NCBI GenBank assembly: GCA_047632015.1
Contig: JBLIBC010000039.1
Coordinates: forward strand, 1-14,291
Direction: 5' to 3'
DNA length: 14,291 bases
Source: JBLIAZ01 sp047632015
Lineage (GTDB): Bacteria > Bacteroidota > Bacteroidia > Flavobacteriales_C > GCA-002722245
In this document: positions 1 to 7,042 of the stretch, one piece after another
How the letters are laid out: each line of letters begins with the position of its first letter
Numbering within the stretch: position 1 is the first letter of the stretch
Position numbers and translations under genes: made by a program
Notes under the pieces: generated by a model
Databases searched by the model: none
What the model saw: the letters and a program-made list of their open reading frames with translations, nothing else
Told to the model about the DNA's origin: nothing

Positions 1-98
1 AGCTTTTCGATTAACTCGTCTATTTTTGAATCATCATTTCCATGACGAATTGCAATTTTTAGTTTTTTTGTTAAAATTGATTTGGCGCTGTAGCACAT
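1..98 (-). CDS. SOS response-associated peptidase (SRAP/HMCES/YedK-like), N-terminal fragment
   Basis: Read on the minus strand from the ATG at 98-96, the frame stays open for 32 codons to the window edge and begins MCYSAKSILTKKLKIAIRHG. In the SRAP family the initiator Met is removed and Cys2 forms a thiazolidine crosslink with abasic sites in single-stranded DNA, protecting them. A Met-Cys-Tyr start followed by a basic, helical stretch is typical of the Bacteroidota members. Only the N-terminus is visible, so the later active-site Asn, Glu and His residues cannot be checked. It is divergent from the DUF1653 gene, with about 150 bases between the two starts. The frame and start are seen directly; the family call rests on the short N-terminal motif and is moderate. 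Confidence 0.55.
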   Translation of the reverse strand, partial: MCYSAKSILTKKLKIAIRHGNDDSKIDELIEK

Positions 99-250
99 AA
101 TGGAGTTAAGATAATAAAAACATGCAAGCTAATTAATGATTAAAAAATGTGCGCTTTACATTTAGCTAAATCACTCAAATTAACCTTATCTTTCGGGTCA
201 CGGAAAGATTCACGTCACCTTTTCCAGTTAACTGTTCCACCTTTTATTGT

Positions 251-460
251 ATGATTAAAACAGGAATATACCGGCACTATAAAGATAAGTTATATGAAGT
301 GATTGATGTGGCAACACATTCAGAATCCCAGGAACAGCTTGTTGTTTACAAGCCACTATATGGAGAAAGTAAGTTATGGGTCCGACCTTTAGCCATGTTC
401 CAAGAAGAAGTTACTGTTGAAGGTGAAATTATACAACGGTTTACTTTTGTCGAAAATTAA
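251..460 (+). CDS. DUF1653 family small protein
   Basis: This 69-residue protein is almost entirely one DUF1653 domain. The family signature is clear: GIYRHYKDKLYEV at residues 5-17, HSES at 23-26, then LVVYKPLYGESKLWVRPLAM at 30-49. The domain is small, all-beta and aromatic-rich, and is widespread in bacteria as a stand-alone protein. Its molecular function is not known to me, and none is proposed here. There is no signal peptide or membrane segment, so it should be cytosolic. Length matches the family. The ATG lies immediately before the conserved region and no earlier in-frame start is needed. It stands alone between the divergent SRAP-like gene and the outer-membrane protein gene. A weak TATCTTTC (187-194) resembles a -7 box but lies far upstream. 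Confidence 0.85.
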   Translation: MIKTGIYRHYKDKLYEVIDVATHSESQEQLVVYKPLYGESKLWVRPLAMFQEEVTVEGEIIQRFTFVEN

Positions 461-533
461 GGACCTACTTGAAAAAAGACCTTGATTGTTAAAAAATTAG
501 ATTTAGAATATTCTTAAGCCGTCAAAAAAATTA

Positions 534-541
534 TAAATTTG
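534..541 (+). promoter_or_regulatory. Bacteroidota -7 promoter box (TAAATTTG) before the outer-membrane protein gene
   Basis: TAAATTTG matches the Bacteroidota -7 consensus TAnnTTTG and lies 41 bases before the GTG start of the outer-membrane protein gene. The expected -33 TTG is not clean (TTC near 511-513), so this is a plausible rather than certain promoter. Transcription would begin near 548-550. Confidence 0.4.
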
Positions 542-582
542 CCAATAGTAAACATGACTTTTGTAAAGAATCATATTAAGTA

Positions 583-1773
583 GTGAAAAGCTTCCTGCAC
601 ATCCTTTTTTTTATTTTGCTTGCAAGCTCTTCGGTGTTCTCTCAAAACGAGACAGACACAACGCAACAGATAGATCTTCCCATCCTGTTAAAGAGGTTAT
701 TTAATATGGAGGAAAGAGATTCTGCCGCTAAGGAAGAAAAAAAAGTACATTTAAGTGTTTTGCCAGCGATTGGTTATACTATTCAGACTGGCTTCACTGT
801 GGATATCATTTCAAATAATGTTTTTCTGCTGGGTGATAAATCAAACACCAATTTATCGTCCGTAACTTTTCAAATAGAGTTTTCTCAACGAAAACAACTT
901 TCAATGCCTTTTAACATTGTGATTTGGACACCTGAAAACAAATGGAATTTTGTAAGTGATTGGCGGTATTACGTGTACCATCAACTTAATTATGGCTTAG
1001 GTGGTAGCACGGTAAAGGAAAACGAAATTTTGATTAATTATAACTACTTAAGGATTCACCAGACGGCTTATCGTAAGGTAGCGAAATACAGCTATTTAGG
1101 AGCTGGATACAAGTTAGATCACCACACAAACATTGAGCAAAACCATATAGACGAAAACCCGATCAATGACTTTTCCACTTTTGGTGACTCTTCGACAACC
1201 ACGTCATCAGGGTTTACTTTGAATGCTTTATTCGACAAAAGAAAAAACTCAATTAGTCCTAAAAAGGGGGAACATTACGCGAATGTAATATACAGGCACA
1301 ACTCAGAGAGTATGGGAGGCACCTCGAACTGGGCTTCATTATTTATTGACTTAAGAACTTATTTTAAACCTTCATCAAAATCGGAAAATATCTTAGCTTT
1401 TTGGAGCTACAATCAATTTGTGTTAAGTGGTATGCCTCCGTTTTTTGATTTACCAAGTACAGGATGGGATGCCTATACAAATTTTGCCAGGCAGTACCGT
1501 CAAGGTCGATACGTTGGGAAAAGCTTACTTTATTTAGAGTCTGAATACAGGTTTAGGATATCAAAAAATGGATTCTTTAATGGGTCTGTGTTTGCCAACG
1601 GTCACAGTGTTTCAGAATGGGAAACCAATACTTTTAAGCAATTCATTCCTGGCATAGGTTGCAGTATCAGGTTAAAAATGAACACAGAATCTGATCTTAA
1701 TTTATTGGTGAGTTATGGAATCGCTGCTGACGGTTCACAAGGGTTTTTCTTTAACCTGGGCGAAGCGTTTTAA
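583..1773 (+). CDS. Outer-membrane beta-barrel, BamA/TamA C-terminal (surface antigen) type without POTRA domains
   Basis: A 396-residue exported protein. Residues 1-20 form a Sec signal peptide (Lys2, a hydrophobic run, then VFS before Gln21). Residues 21-55 are a polar linker and the rest alternates in the manner of beta-strands rich in aromatic residues. Two marks recall the Omp85 barrel: FDKRKNSISPKKGEHY (217-232), a counterpart of the 'D-R-x-N-P-x-x-G' turn, and GRYVGKSLLYLESEYRFRI (308-326), in the place of the VRGY/F lid motif and the strand after it. The chain ends in Phe, as outer-membrane barrels do for BAM-dependent assembly. There is no room for POTRA domains, so it is not BamA itself; Bacteroidota carry several such barrel-only relatives of unknown cargo. 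The start is GTG; no ATG fits the signal peptide. The gene ends 7 bases before the pseudouridine synthase and the two are probably co-transcribed. Confidence 0.75.
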   Translation: MKSFLHILFFILLASSSVFSQNETDTTQQIDLPILLKRLFNMEERDSAAKEEKKVHLSVLPAIGYTIQTGFTVDIISNNVFLLGDKSNTNLSSVTFQIEFSQRKQLSMPFNIVIWTPENKWNFVSDWRYYVYHQLNYGLGGSTVKENEILINYNYLRIHQTAYRKVAKYSYLGAGYKLDHHTNIEQNHIDENPINDFSTFGDSSTTTSSGFTLNALFDKRKNSISPKKGEHYANVIYRHNSESMGGTSNWASLFIDLRTYFKPSSKSENILAFWSYNQFVLSGMPPFFDLPSTGWDAYTNFARQYRQGRYVGKSLLYLESEYRFRISKNGFFNGSVFANGHSVSEWETNTFKQFIPGIGCSIRLKMNTESDLNLLVSYGIAADGSQGFFFNLGEAF

Positions 1774-1780
1774 AAATTTC

Positions 1781-2365
1781 ATGGAAAATCATCGTCATTT
1801 TATTATCCACAAGCCTTTTGGATTTTTGTCCCAATTTATCAACAATCAAAGTAAGCGAAAGAATAAAAAATTGCTGGGTGAACTTGGTGACTTCCCAGAA
1901 AAAACGATGTCAATTGGAAGGCTGGATGAGCATTCGGAAGGACTTCTGTTGCTTACCACTGACGGAAAAGTAAGCGCAATTGTTAGAAGCAAAAAAGTGG
2001 AAAAAGAATACTTTGCTCAAGTTGATGGCGAAATAACTAATAAAGCAATACAACAGCTGCAAGATGGAATAGAATTAGGTTCAGGAGAAAACAAATACAA
2101 TACTTTACCTTGTGAAGCTAGACGTTTAGTTCCTGAGCCAGTTTTTGAAACCAGAAGAAAATTAAGAGATCAAAGACATGGCCCTACTAGTTGGGTATCC
2201 ATTACGCTTCGAGAAGGGAAATTCAGACAAGTTCGCAAAATGAGTGCTGCTGTTGGATTTCCTACTTTGCGTTTGGTACGTGTGAGGATTGACAATATTC
2301 AACTTAACGACATGCAAGTAGGAGATGTTATTGAAGTAAAGAGTTTTGGAATTACGGATTCATAA
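1781..2365 (+). CDS. rluE: 23S rRNA pseudouridine synthase, RluE-like (RsuA family)
   Basis: A 194-residue enzyme that isomerises a uridine in rRNA to pseudouridine. The RsuA/RluB/E/F family is recognised by the catalytic block SIGRLDEHSEGLLLLTTDG (44-62), with the nucleophile at Asp49, by KVEKEYFAQVDGEI (72-85), and by EGKFRQVRKMSAAVGFPTLR (145-164), the conserved C-terminal RNA-binding loop. It opens directly with HFIIHKPFGFLSQF, the RluE-type first strand, and lacks the S4 domain of RluB/RsuA. That points to RluE-like specificity (U2457 in E. coli 23S rRNA), although target specificity is inferred. I chose the ATG at 1781: an in-frame ATG at 1715 would add 22 residues and run through the end of the preceding barrel gene. 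Spacing of 7 bases suggests co-transcription with that gene. Confidence 0.8.
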   Translation: MENHRHFIIHKPFGFLSQFINNQSKRKNKKLLGELGDFPEKTMSIGRLDEHSEGLLLLTTDGKVSAIVRSKKVEKEYFAQVDGEITNKAIQQLQDGIELGSGENKYNTLPCEARRLVPEPVFETRRKLRDQRHGPTSWVSITLREGKFRQVRKMSAAVGFPTLRLVRVRIDNIQLNDMQVGDVIEVKSFGITDS

Positions 2366-2464
2366 TACAAACTACTTTCCCAGGAATAACCAGTTTCCAG
2401 AGCTAACAATGTATTTTCCAAAAAATTATTATTGGCAGGTGTAAAATAATCATGAGTAGATGTT

Positions 2465-2472
2465 TACTTTTG
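2465..2472 (+). promoter_or_regulatory. Bacteroidota -7 promoter box (TACTTTTG) before pdxA
   Basis: TACTTTTG fits TAnnTTTG and ends 15 bases before the ATG at 2488, the same geometry as the boxes before yceD and pheT. No good -33 TTG at the usual distance is seen. The box lies inside the possible longer reading frame that starts at 2452, so it also argues for the shorter pdxA start. Confidence 0.4.
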
Positions 2473-2487
2473 AAAAAAACTCAGGAA

Positions 2488-3561
2488 ATGATTTCATCAA
2501 AAGACATCAAAATTGGCATTACGCAAGGTGACCCTAACGGAATTGGGTATGAGGTTATCATTAAAACCTTAGCGGACACCAGGATGCTTGAATTATACAC
2601 ACCTGTAATTTATGGTAACAAGTCAGCCTTGAACCACCACATGACGGTTGTCAATGATGAAAATTTTAAATTTCAATCTATTGCTTCAGCTACTGAGGCA
2701 AAAATAAACGCTACAAACTTTATCAATTGTGGTGAAGGAGATTTTGAAGTTGATCCAGGAAACGGAACTAAGGAATCTGGAGCCAGTGCTTTTGCTGCTT
2801 TGGAAAAAGCAGTAGCCGACTTGAAAAATGGTGAAATTGATGTGCTTGTTACAGCGCCAATAAATAAAGACAACATTCAATCAGAAAGTTTCAGTTTCCC
2901 TGGACACACTGAATATTTAGCGTCGGTAGATGATAACAGCACTAATTTAATGTTCATGGTTTCTGACAAACTAAAAATAGGTGTGGTCACTGGCCATATT
3001 CCTTTAAGTGAAATTAGCAAGCAGTTAAATCTTGAGATTATTGTAGAGAAAATACGAGTAATGGCTGCCTCACTGAGGCTAGATTTTTCCATCAGAAAAC
3101 CCAAAATTGCTGTACTTGGTTTAAACCCTCATGCAGGAGACAATGGATTAATTGGAAAAGAGGATGAAAAGATAATAAGCCCAGCAATTAAGGACGCCAG
3201 ATCTAGAGGCATTTTAGCTTATGGTCCCTTTGCTGCAGATGGTTTTTTTGGCTCAGGGAACTATGCTAATTATGATGGTGTAATTGCCATGTATCACGAC
3301 CAAGGTCTAATACCTTTTAAAACAATTGCTTTTGGCGAAGGAACTAATTTTACTGCAGGATTATCCTTTGTAAGAACATCACCCGATCATGGAACTGGAT
3401 TTGATATTGCCGGTAAAAACAAGGCTGATGAATCGTCTTTAAGACAGGCTATTTACACTGGAATTGACATATTCAAAAACAGGACTTTAAACCAAGACTT
3501 ATTAAGTAATCAGCTCACAGTAAAACCCGCACAAAAAAGGAATTTTACGGCAAGACAATAG
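2488..3561 (+). CDS. pdxA: 4-hydroxythreonine-4-phosphate dehydrogenase PdxA
   Basis: PdxA oxidises 4-phosphooxy-threonine with NAD in the DXP-dependent pathway to pyridoxal phosphate; the product spontaneously loses CO2 and is condensed by PdxJ. The 357-residue chain shows the family motifs in order: ITQGDPNGIGYEV (11-23), FPGHTEYLA (137-145), the three metal-binding histidines in VVTGHIPL (His170), LNPHAGDNG (His215) and MYHDQGLIPFK (His270), and SPDHGTGFDIAGKNKADESS (298-317). Length is near the usual 330-360. An ATG at 2452 would add twelve residues (SRCLLLKKTQE...), but the conserved fold starts just after the ATG at 2488 and a promoter box lies between the two, so the shorter start is preferred. 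The C-terminal tail of about 20 residues is polar and poorly conserved. It is cytosolic. The lipid cluster follows after a 214-base gap with its own promoter. Confidence 0.95.
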   Translation: MISSKDIKIGITQGDPNGIGYEVIIKTLADTRMLELYTPVIYGNKSALNHHMTVVNDENFKFQSIASATEAKINATNFINCGEGDFEVDPGNGTKESGASAFAALEKAVADLKNGEIDVLVTAPINKDNIQSESFSFPGHTEYLASVDDNSTNLMFMVSDKLKIGVVTGHIPLSEISKQLNLEIIVEKIRVMAASLRLDFSIRKPKIAVLGLNPHAGDNGLIGKEDEKIISPAIKDARSRGILAYGPFAADGFFGSGNYANYDGVIAMYHDQGLIPFKTIAFGEGTNFTAGLSFVRTSPDHGTGFDIAGKNKADESSLRQAIYTGIDIFKNRTLNQDLLSNQLTVKPAQKRNFTARQ

Positions 3562-3745
3562 CTTGAATTCTTAGTATAGCCACAGCACGCAGCTTATCAA
3601 TATTTTTTGCAAAGATCTTTTTTGTGCTATCTATTCGAAAAACTCAAGCACATCTGTCATTGCGGTTTTGTTTTCTAACGAAAAAAAAAGAAAATAGAAC
3701 GAGTGAAAAAATTAAAAAGCTATGTGATTTGAGTATATTATTTGC

Positions 3746-3753
3746 TAACTTTG
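3746..3753 (+). promoter_or_regulatory. Promoter of the yceD-rpmF-plsX-fabH-acc cluster (TAACTTTG)
   Basis: TAACTTTG is an exact TAnnTTTG -7 box and ends 22 bases before the yceD ATG. A degenerate -33 element (TGTG, 3723-3726) lies 19 bases upstream. The rest of the 214-base gap after pdxA (3562-3745) is AT-rich with long A and T runs; it holds the short palindrome AAAGATCTTT at 3611-3620 but no gene that I can support on either strand. Confidence 0.6.
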
Positions 3754-3775
3754 CCGGTTCGTAAATGTTGATGTT

Positions 3776-4279
3776 ATGTACAATGATTTTATAATTCGAT
3801 TAGAGGGGTTAGAAATTGGAGCTCATGACTTTAAATTTTTACTAGATAATTCGTTCTTTGAGTCTCTTAATTACTCGTTAATAGCAGGTGGACAAGTTGA
3901 TGTAGCGCTCAGTATCATTAAAAAGGAAAGTTTTTATGAACTTGTTTTTAAGTACAGTGGGTATGTTGATAATGTTTGTGATCGCTGCGGCGATGACTTT
4001 AAATTTGACGTCCAATTTGAACTTGACACCATTTTAAAACATGGTGAAGAAGAATTACAGGATGATGGTATGTGGGTTGTAGACAACAATTGTGTTGAAC
4101 TTGATCTTCGACATTATTTGTATGAAAGCTTATGTATATGCTTACCAAGTAAAATTGCTCATGCTGATAAAAAAGACTGTAACCAAGACCTGCTTAAAAA
4201 ACTGAAAGAATATTCAGGCGAGACAGAAAGCGACGTGGACCCTAGATGGGACGCATTAAAAAAATTGAATAAAAATTAA
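3776..4279 (+). CDS. yceD: YceD/DUF177 family protein
   Basis: A 167-residue cytosolic protein of the DUF177 family, which is almost always encoded directly before rpmF. YceD-family proteins have been linked to 23S rRNA and 50S-subunit accumulation in bacteria and plastids; the exact activity is not settled. The family signature is visible: VCDRCGDDFKFDVQFELD (67-84) with the CxxC pair Cys68/Cys71, a DLRHYLYESLCICLPSKIAH segment (110-129) with its conserved Leu-Pro, and the C-terminal DPRWDALKKL (155-164). The ATG at 3776 is preferred because the ATGs at 3765 and 3771 are out of frame. It is the first gene after the strong -7 box and lies 11 bases before rpmF, so the two are surely co-transcribed. 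Confidence 0.9.
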   Translation: MYNDFIIRLEGLEIGAHDFKFLLDNSFFESLNYSLIAGGQVDVALSIIKKESFYELVFKYSGYVDNVCDRCGDDFKFDVQFELDTILKHGEEELQDDGMWVVDNNCVELDLRHYLYESLCICLPSKIAHADKKDCNQDLLKKLKEYSGETESDVDPRWDALKKLNKN

Positions 4280-4290
4280 ACTATATAAAA

Positions 4291-4476
4291 ATGGCACATC
4301 CTAAACGAAAGATTAGTAAAACCAGAAGAGACAAAAGAAGAACTCATTACAAGACTTCTGCTGCTACAATTTCATCATGTTCTAACTGTGGAGCAAGCGT
4401 TCAATACCACAGAGTATGTGGCGAATGTGGCTACTACAGAGGAAAACAAGCTATCGAGAAAACTATTACAGCTTAA
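4291..4476 (+). CDS. rpmF: 50S ribosomal protein L32, zinc-ribbon form
   Basis: A 61-residue, strongly basic ribosomal protein of the large subunit. The N-terminus AHPKRKISKTRRDKRRTHYK is the standard L32 start. Two CxxC pairs, Cys30/Cys33 and Cys43/Cys46 (CSNC, CGEC), followed by GYYRGK, make up the zinc ribbon, so this is the zinc-binding (C+) form. No zinc-free paralogue is seen in the window. Its place between yceD and plsX is widely conserved and links ribosome assembly to lipid synthesis. It starts 11 bases after yceD in the A-rich context typical of this phylum, with no Shine-Dalgarno sequence. Confidence 0.97.
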   Translation: MAHPKRKISKTRRDKRRTHYKTSAATISSCSNCGASVQYHRVCGECGYYRGKQAIEKTITA

Positions 4477-4503
4477 TTATTAACGTTACTAAATTTAGCA
4501 TTT

Positions 4504-5445
4504 ATGCAAATTGGTCTAGACGTGATGGGGGGCGATTTCGCTCCCAAAGCTACAGTGGAAGGAGCTTTATTGGCTCAAAAAGAACTAGCGGATCAGGACA
4601 TTACCATTGTTTTGATTGGCGATCAGCCGGCAATTGAAAAAGTACTCGAGGATAACGGGGCGGATAAAACCACTTTTCCAATTGTGCACACTGAAGAAGT
4701 GATTGAAATGGGTGACCACCCTATCAAGGCTTTCAAATCCAAACCTAAGTCTTCGATTGGCTTGGGTTTTCATTTATTAAAAGAAGGTAAAATTAACGGT
4801 TTTGCAAGTGCTGGAAACACTGGTGCCATGATGATTGGCGCAATGTATTCAGTGCAAACAATTGCGGGAATTATAAGACCTTGTATCACTTCCGTACTTC
4901 CTAAAGAAAACGGAGGTGTTGGTATTTTACTAGATGTTGGTATAAACGCTGATTGCAAACCTGATGTCCTTTACCAATTTGGTATTTTAGGATCGATTTA
5001 CGCAAAACATGTACTTGGGATAGACAGTCCTAAAATAGGTCTTTTGAACATTGGTGAAGAACCGGAAAAAGGTAATTTATTAGCACAAGCTACTTATACT
5101 TTAATGAAGGACTCTCCTGATTTCAATTTTTATGGAAATGTAGAAGGTAGAGATCTTTTTGGTGATAAATGTGACGTGATTGTATGTGACGGATTTACCG
5201 GAAACATTGTAATGAAGCAGGGAGAAAGCACTTATCATTCGTTAAAAAACAGAGGAATAGAGGACGAGTATTACGAAAGGTTCAACTACGAAAATTATGG
5301 AGGAACTCCTGTATTGGGAATTAATTCCAATGTAATTGTAGGCCATGGAATATCCAATGACAAGGCAATAAAAAACATGATTATATTAACAGCAGATATT
5401 GCCAAAGCAAAACTGTCTGATAAAATAAAAGATGCATTTAAATAA
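4504..5445 (+). CDS. plsX: Phosphate acyltransferase PlsX
   Basis: PlsX converts acyl-ACP and phosphate to acyl-phosphate, the acyl donor for PlsY in phosphatidic acid synthesis; it acts at the inner face of the membrane. The 313-residue chain carries the family motifs DVMGGDFAP (6-14), FASAGNTGAMM (100-110), GLLNIGEEPEKG (179-190) and VCDGFTGNIVMKQGE (227-241). Length is a little under E. coli PlsX and normal for this phylum. The ATG at 4504 gives the canonical MQIGLDVMGG start. It follows rpmF after 27 bases. Its TAA stop overlaps the ATG of fabH by one base (TAATG at 5443-5447), which suggests translational coupling. Confidence 0.95.
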   Translation: MQIGLDVMGGDFAPKATVEGALLAQKELADQDITIVLIGDQPAIEKVLEDNGADKTTFPIVHTEEVIEMGDHPIKAFKSKPKSSIGLGFHLLKEGKINGFASAGNTGAMMIGAMYSVQTIAGIIRPCITSVLPKENGGVGILLDVGINADCKPDVLYQFGILGSIYAKHVLGIDSPKIGLLNIGEEPEKGNLLAQATYTLMKDSPDFNFYGNVEGRDLFGDKCDVIVCDGFTGNIVMKQGESTYHSLKNRGIEDEYYERFNYENYGGTPVLGINSNVIVGHGISNDKAIKNMIILTADIAKAKLSDKIKDAFK

Positions 5446-6434
5446 TGAGTAATATAAAAGCTGCTATTACATCTGTTGGTGGTTATGTTCCAGAATTCGT
5501 TATGACGAATGAGGACTTAGCAAAATTTGTAGACACCACTGATGAATGGATTACCTCGAGAACGGGAATCAAAGAAAGAAGAATATTAAAAGACAAGGAT
5601 AAGGCAACTTCCTTTATGGCTGCCGAAGCTGTAAAGGAAATAATTGCTAAAAAAAATCTTGACCCTCTAGAAATAGATTTAATCATTGTAGCTACAGTTA
5701 CTCCTGATATGCCATTTCCATCCACTGCTAATTTAGTATCGGATATTGTAGGAGCAAAAAATGCGTTCAGTTACGATGTAAGTGCTGCTTGTAGTGGCTT
5801 TTTGTACGCCTTAGTTACAGGTCAAAAATTCATTGAAAGTGGTTCACATAAAAAAGTAATTATAGTTGGTGCCGACAAAATGTCATCAATTATTGATTAT
5901 GAAGACAGAACAACATGTATTATTTTTGGAGACGGTGCTGGAGCTGTACTTCTTGAACCATCAGAAGATGAAGATGGTATTCAAGACGCAATATTAAAGA
6001 GTGATGGTGCAGGAAAAGAATGGCTAAATATAAAAGCCGGCGGATCATTGCATCCGGCCTCTAAGGAAACCATTGATAACAGGATGCACTACATTTACCA
6101 AGAAGGCAAACAAGTGTTTAAACATGCGGTAACTAACATGGCTGATGTCTCTCACGAAATCATGGTCAAAAACAATTTAACTGGTGATGATGTGACTTGG
6201 CTAGTACCACACCAAGCTAACTTGAGAATTATATCTGCTACAGCAAACCGGATGAATATTCCAGAGGACAAAGTAATGATAAACATTCAAAAGTACGGAA
6301 ACACTACTGCCGGAACAATCCCACTTTGTTTATGGGAATGGGAAAACAAACTCAACAAAGGTGACAATTTAATATTAGCAGCTTTTGGAGGAGGATTTAC
6401 TTGGGGATCGGTTTATTTAAAGTGGGCATATTAA
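5445..6434 (+). CDS. fabH: Beta-ketoacyl-ACP synthase III FabH
   Basis: FabH starts type II fatty-acid synthesis by condensing an acyl-CoA primer with malonyl-ACP. The 329-residue protein shows the complete Cys-His-Asn triad: Cys116 in YDVSAACSGFLYAL, His256 in VPHQANLRI, and Asn286 in KYGNTTAGTIPL. The thiolase-fold ending LAAFGGGFTWGSVYLKWAY (residues 311-329) is typical. DTTDEWITSRTGIKERR (30-46) is the usual N-terminal signature. Bacteroidota make many branched-chain fatty acids, so a branched primer preference is likely but cannot be read from the sequence. The start overlaps the plsX stop by one base. After its stop there is a 78-base gap to accB, without an obvious terminator. Confidence 0.96.
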   Translation: MSNIKAAITSVGGYVPEFVMTNEDLAKFVDTTDEWITSRTGIKERRILKDKDKATSFMAAEAVKEIIAKKNLDPLEIDLIIVATVTPDMPFPSTANLVSDIVGAKNAFSYDVSAACSGFLYALVTGQKFIESGSHKKVIIVGADKMSSIIDYEDRTTCIIFGDGAGAVLLEPSEDEDGIQDAILKSDGAGKEWLNIKAGGSLHPASKETIDNRMHYIYQEGKQVFKHAVTNMADVSHEIMVKNNLTGDDVTWLVPHQANLRIISATANRMNIPEDKVMINIQKYGNTTAGTIPLCLWEWENKLNKGDNLILAAFGGGFTWGSVYLKWAY

Positions 6435-6480
6435 ATAATTTGCCGTAAATTGTTAAAATTATAAGACACTCACATTTTAT

Positions 6481-6512
6481 TTCAAAATAAAGTTCAAAGC
6501 AAAGTTCAAATT
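6481..6512 (+). repeat. 12-bp tandem repeat directly before the accB start
   Basis: TTCAAAATAAAG (6481-6492), TTCAAAGCAAAG (6493-6504) and TTCAAATT (6505-6512) form 2.7 copies of a 12-base unit that ends at the accB ATG. The two full copies differ at two of twelve positions. It lies in the untranslated leader, where A-rich sequence often replaces a Shine-Dalgarno site in this phylum. It could be a regulator site, a translation enhancer or chance. Confidence 0.7.
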
Positions 6513-7010
6513 ATGAGAAACAGCGAAATTCAAGATTTAGTAAAATTAGTTGCAAAATCAGGAGTAAGTGAAATTCAACTTGAAACAGACAAAGTTAAAC
6601 TTACTATTAAGAACGATAACGGGATTGTAAAAGGAAAAAAGACAGGATTTACTGATCAAGAATTCCAAACCGTTCCGATTCAACAAGTTGTTCAACAGTC
6701 AGCTACAGAGGTTTCGGTACCTGTTGCGGCAGCAGAAGTTGCTGCTCCAGCCGAGGAAGAAAACTCTAATTATGTAATTATTAAGTCACCAATGATTGGA
6801 ACCGCATATTCAAGACCTTCCCCTGACAAGGATCTTTTTGTAAATGTGGGTGATGAAATTAAGCCTGGAGACGTAATTTGTATTGTGGAAGCAATGAAAT
6901 TATTCAACGAAATTGAAGCCGAAGTAACTGGTAAAATTGTTAAAGTTTTATTTGACGATGAATCACCAGTTGAGTTCGATCAAGATTTATTCGTAGTTGA
7001 TCCAAGCTAA
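6513..7010 (+). CDS. accB: Biotin carboxyl carrier protein of acetyl-CoA carboxylase
   Basis: AccB carries the biotin that AccC carboxylates and from which the transferase (AccA/AccD, not in this window) makes malonyl-CoA. The 165-residue protein has an N-terminal segment (1-35) that in E. coli BCCP mediates assembly, a Val/Ala/Pro/Glu-rich flexible linker (about 53-84) and a C-terminal biotinyl domain (about 87-163). The biotin site is Lys129 in VEAMKLFNEIE, the canonical EAMK. SPMIGTAYSRPSP (92-104) is the usual start of the domain and includes the protruding-thumb region. The ATG at 6513 is directly preceded by the 12-bp tandem repeat. It is followed by accC after 32 bases, and the two are surely co-transcribed. 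Confidence 0.96.
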   Translation: MRNSEIQDLVKLVAKSGVSEIQLETDKVKLTIKNDNGIVKGKKTGFTDQEFQTVPIQQVVQQSATEVSVPVAAAEVAAPAEEENSNYVIIKSPMIGTAYSRPSPDKDLFVNVGDEIKPGDVICIVEAMKLFNEIEAEVTGKIVKVLFDDESPVEFDQDLFVVDPS

Positions 7011-7042
7011 ATAATTTACTTGTTTCATATAAACACCCTGTT

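Noticed and set aside
461..500. AAGGAC...GACCTT inverted repeat as a terminator of the DUF1653 gene
   Set aside because: The stem is six bases with a mismatch and there is no T-run after it.
1715..1780. Longer N-terminus of the pseudouridine synthase from the ATG at 1715
   Set aside because: It overlaps the 3' end of the outer-membrane protein gene and adds 22 residues not part of the family; the ATG at 1781 gives the proper RluE-like start.
2452..2487. pdxA start at the ATG at 2452
   Set aside because: The extra twelve residues are not conserved, and a TACTTTTG promoter box lies between the two ATGs, which favours 2488.
3562..3745. A small RNA or small gene in the gap after pdxA
   Set aside because: Only short palindromes and A/T runs are seen; the longest minus-strand frame with an ATG is about nine codons, and no known RNA fold is recognised.
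4490..4497. TAAATTTA before plsX as an internal promoter
   Set aside because: The last base of the box is wrong, the gap from rpmF is only 27 bases, and the gene order already explains expression from the yceD promoter.
4416..4637. Open frame across the end of rpmF and start of plsX
   Set aside because: It is the shifted frame of two clear genes, its protein is low-complexity and no family is recognised.
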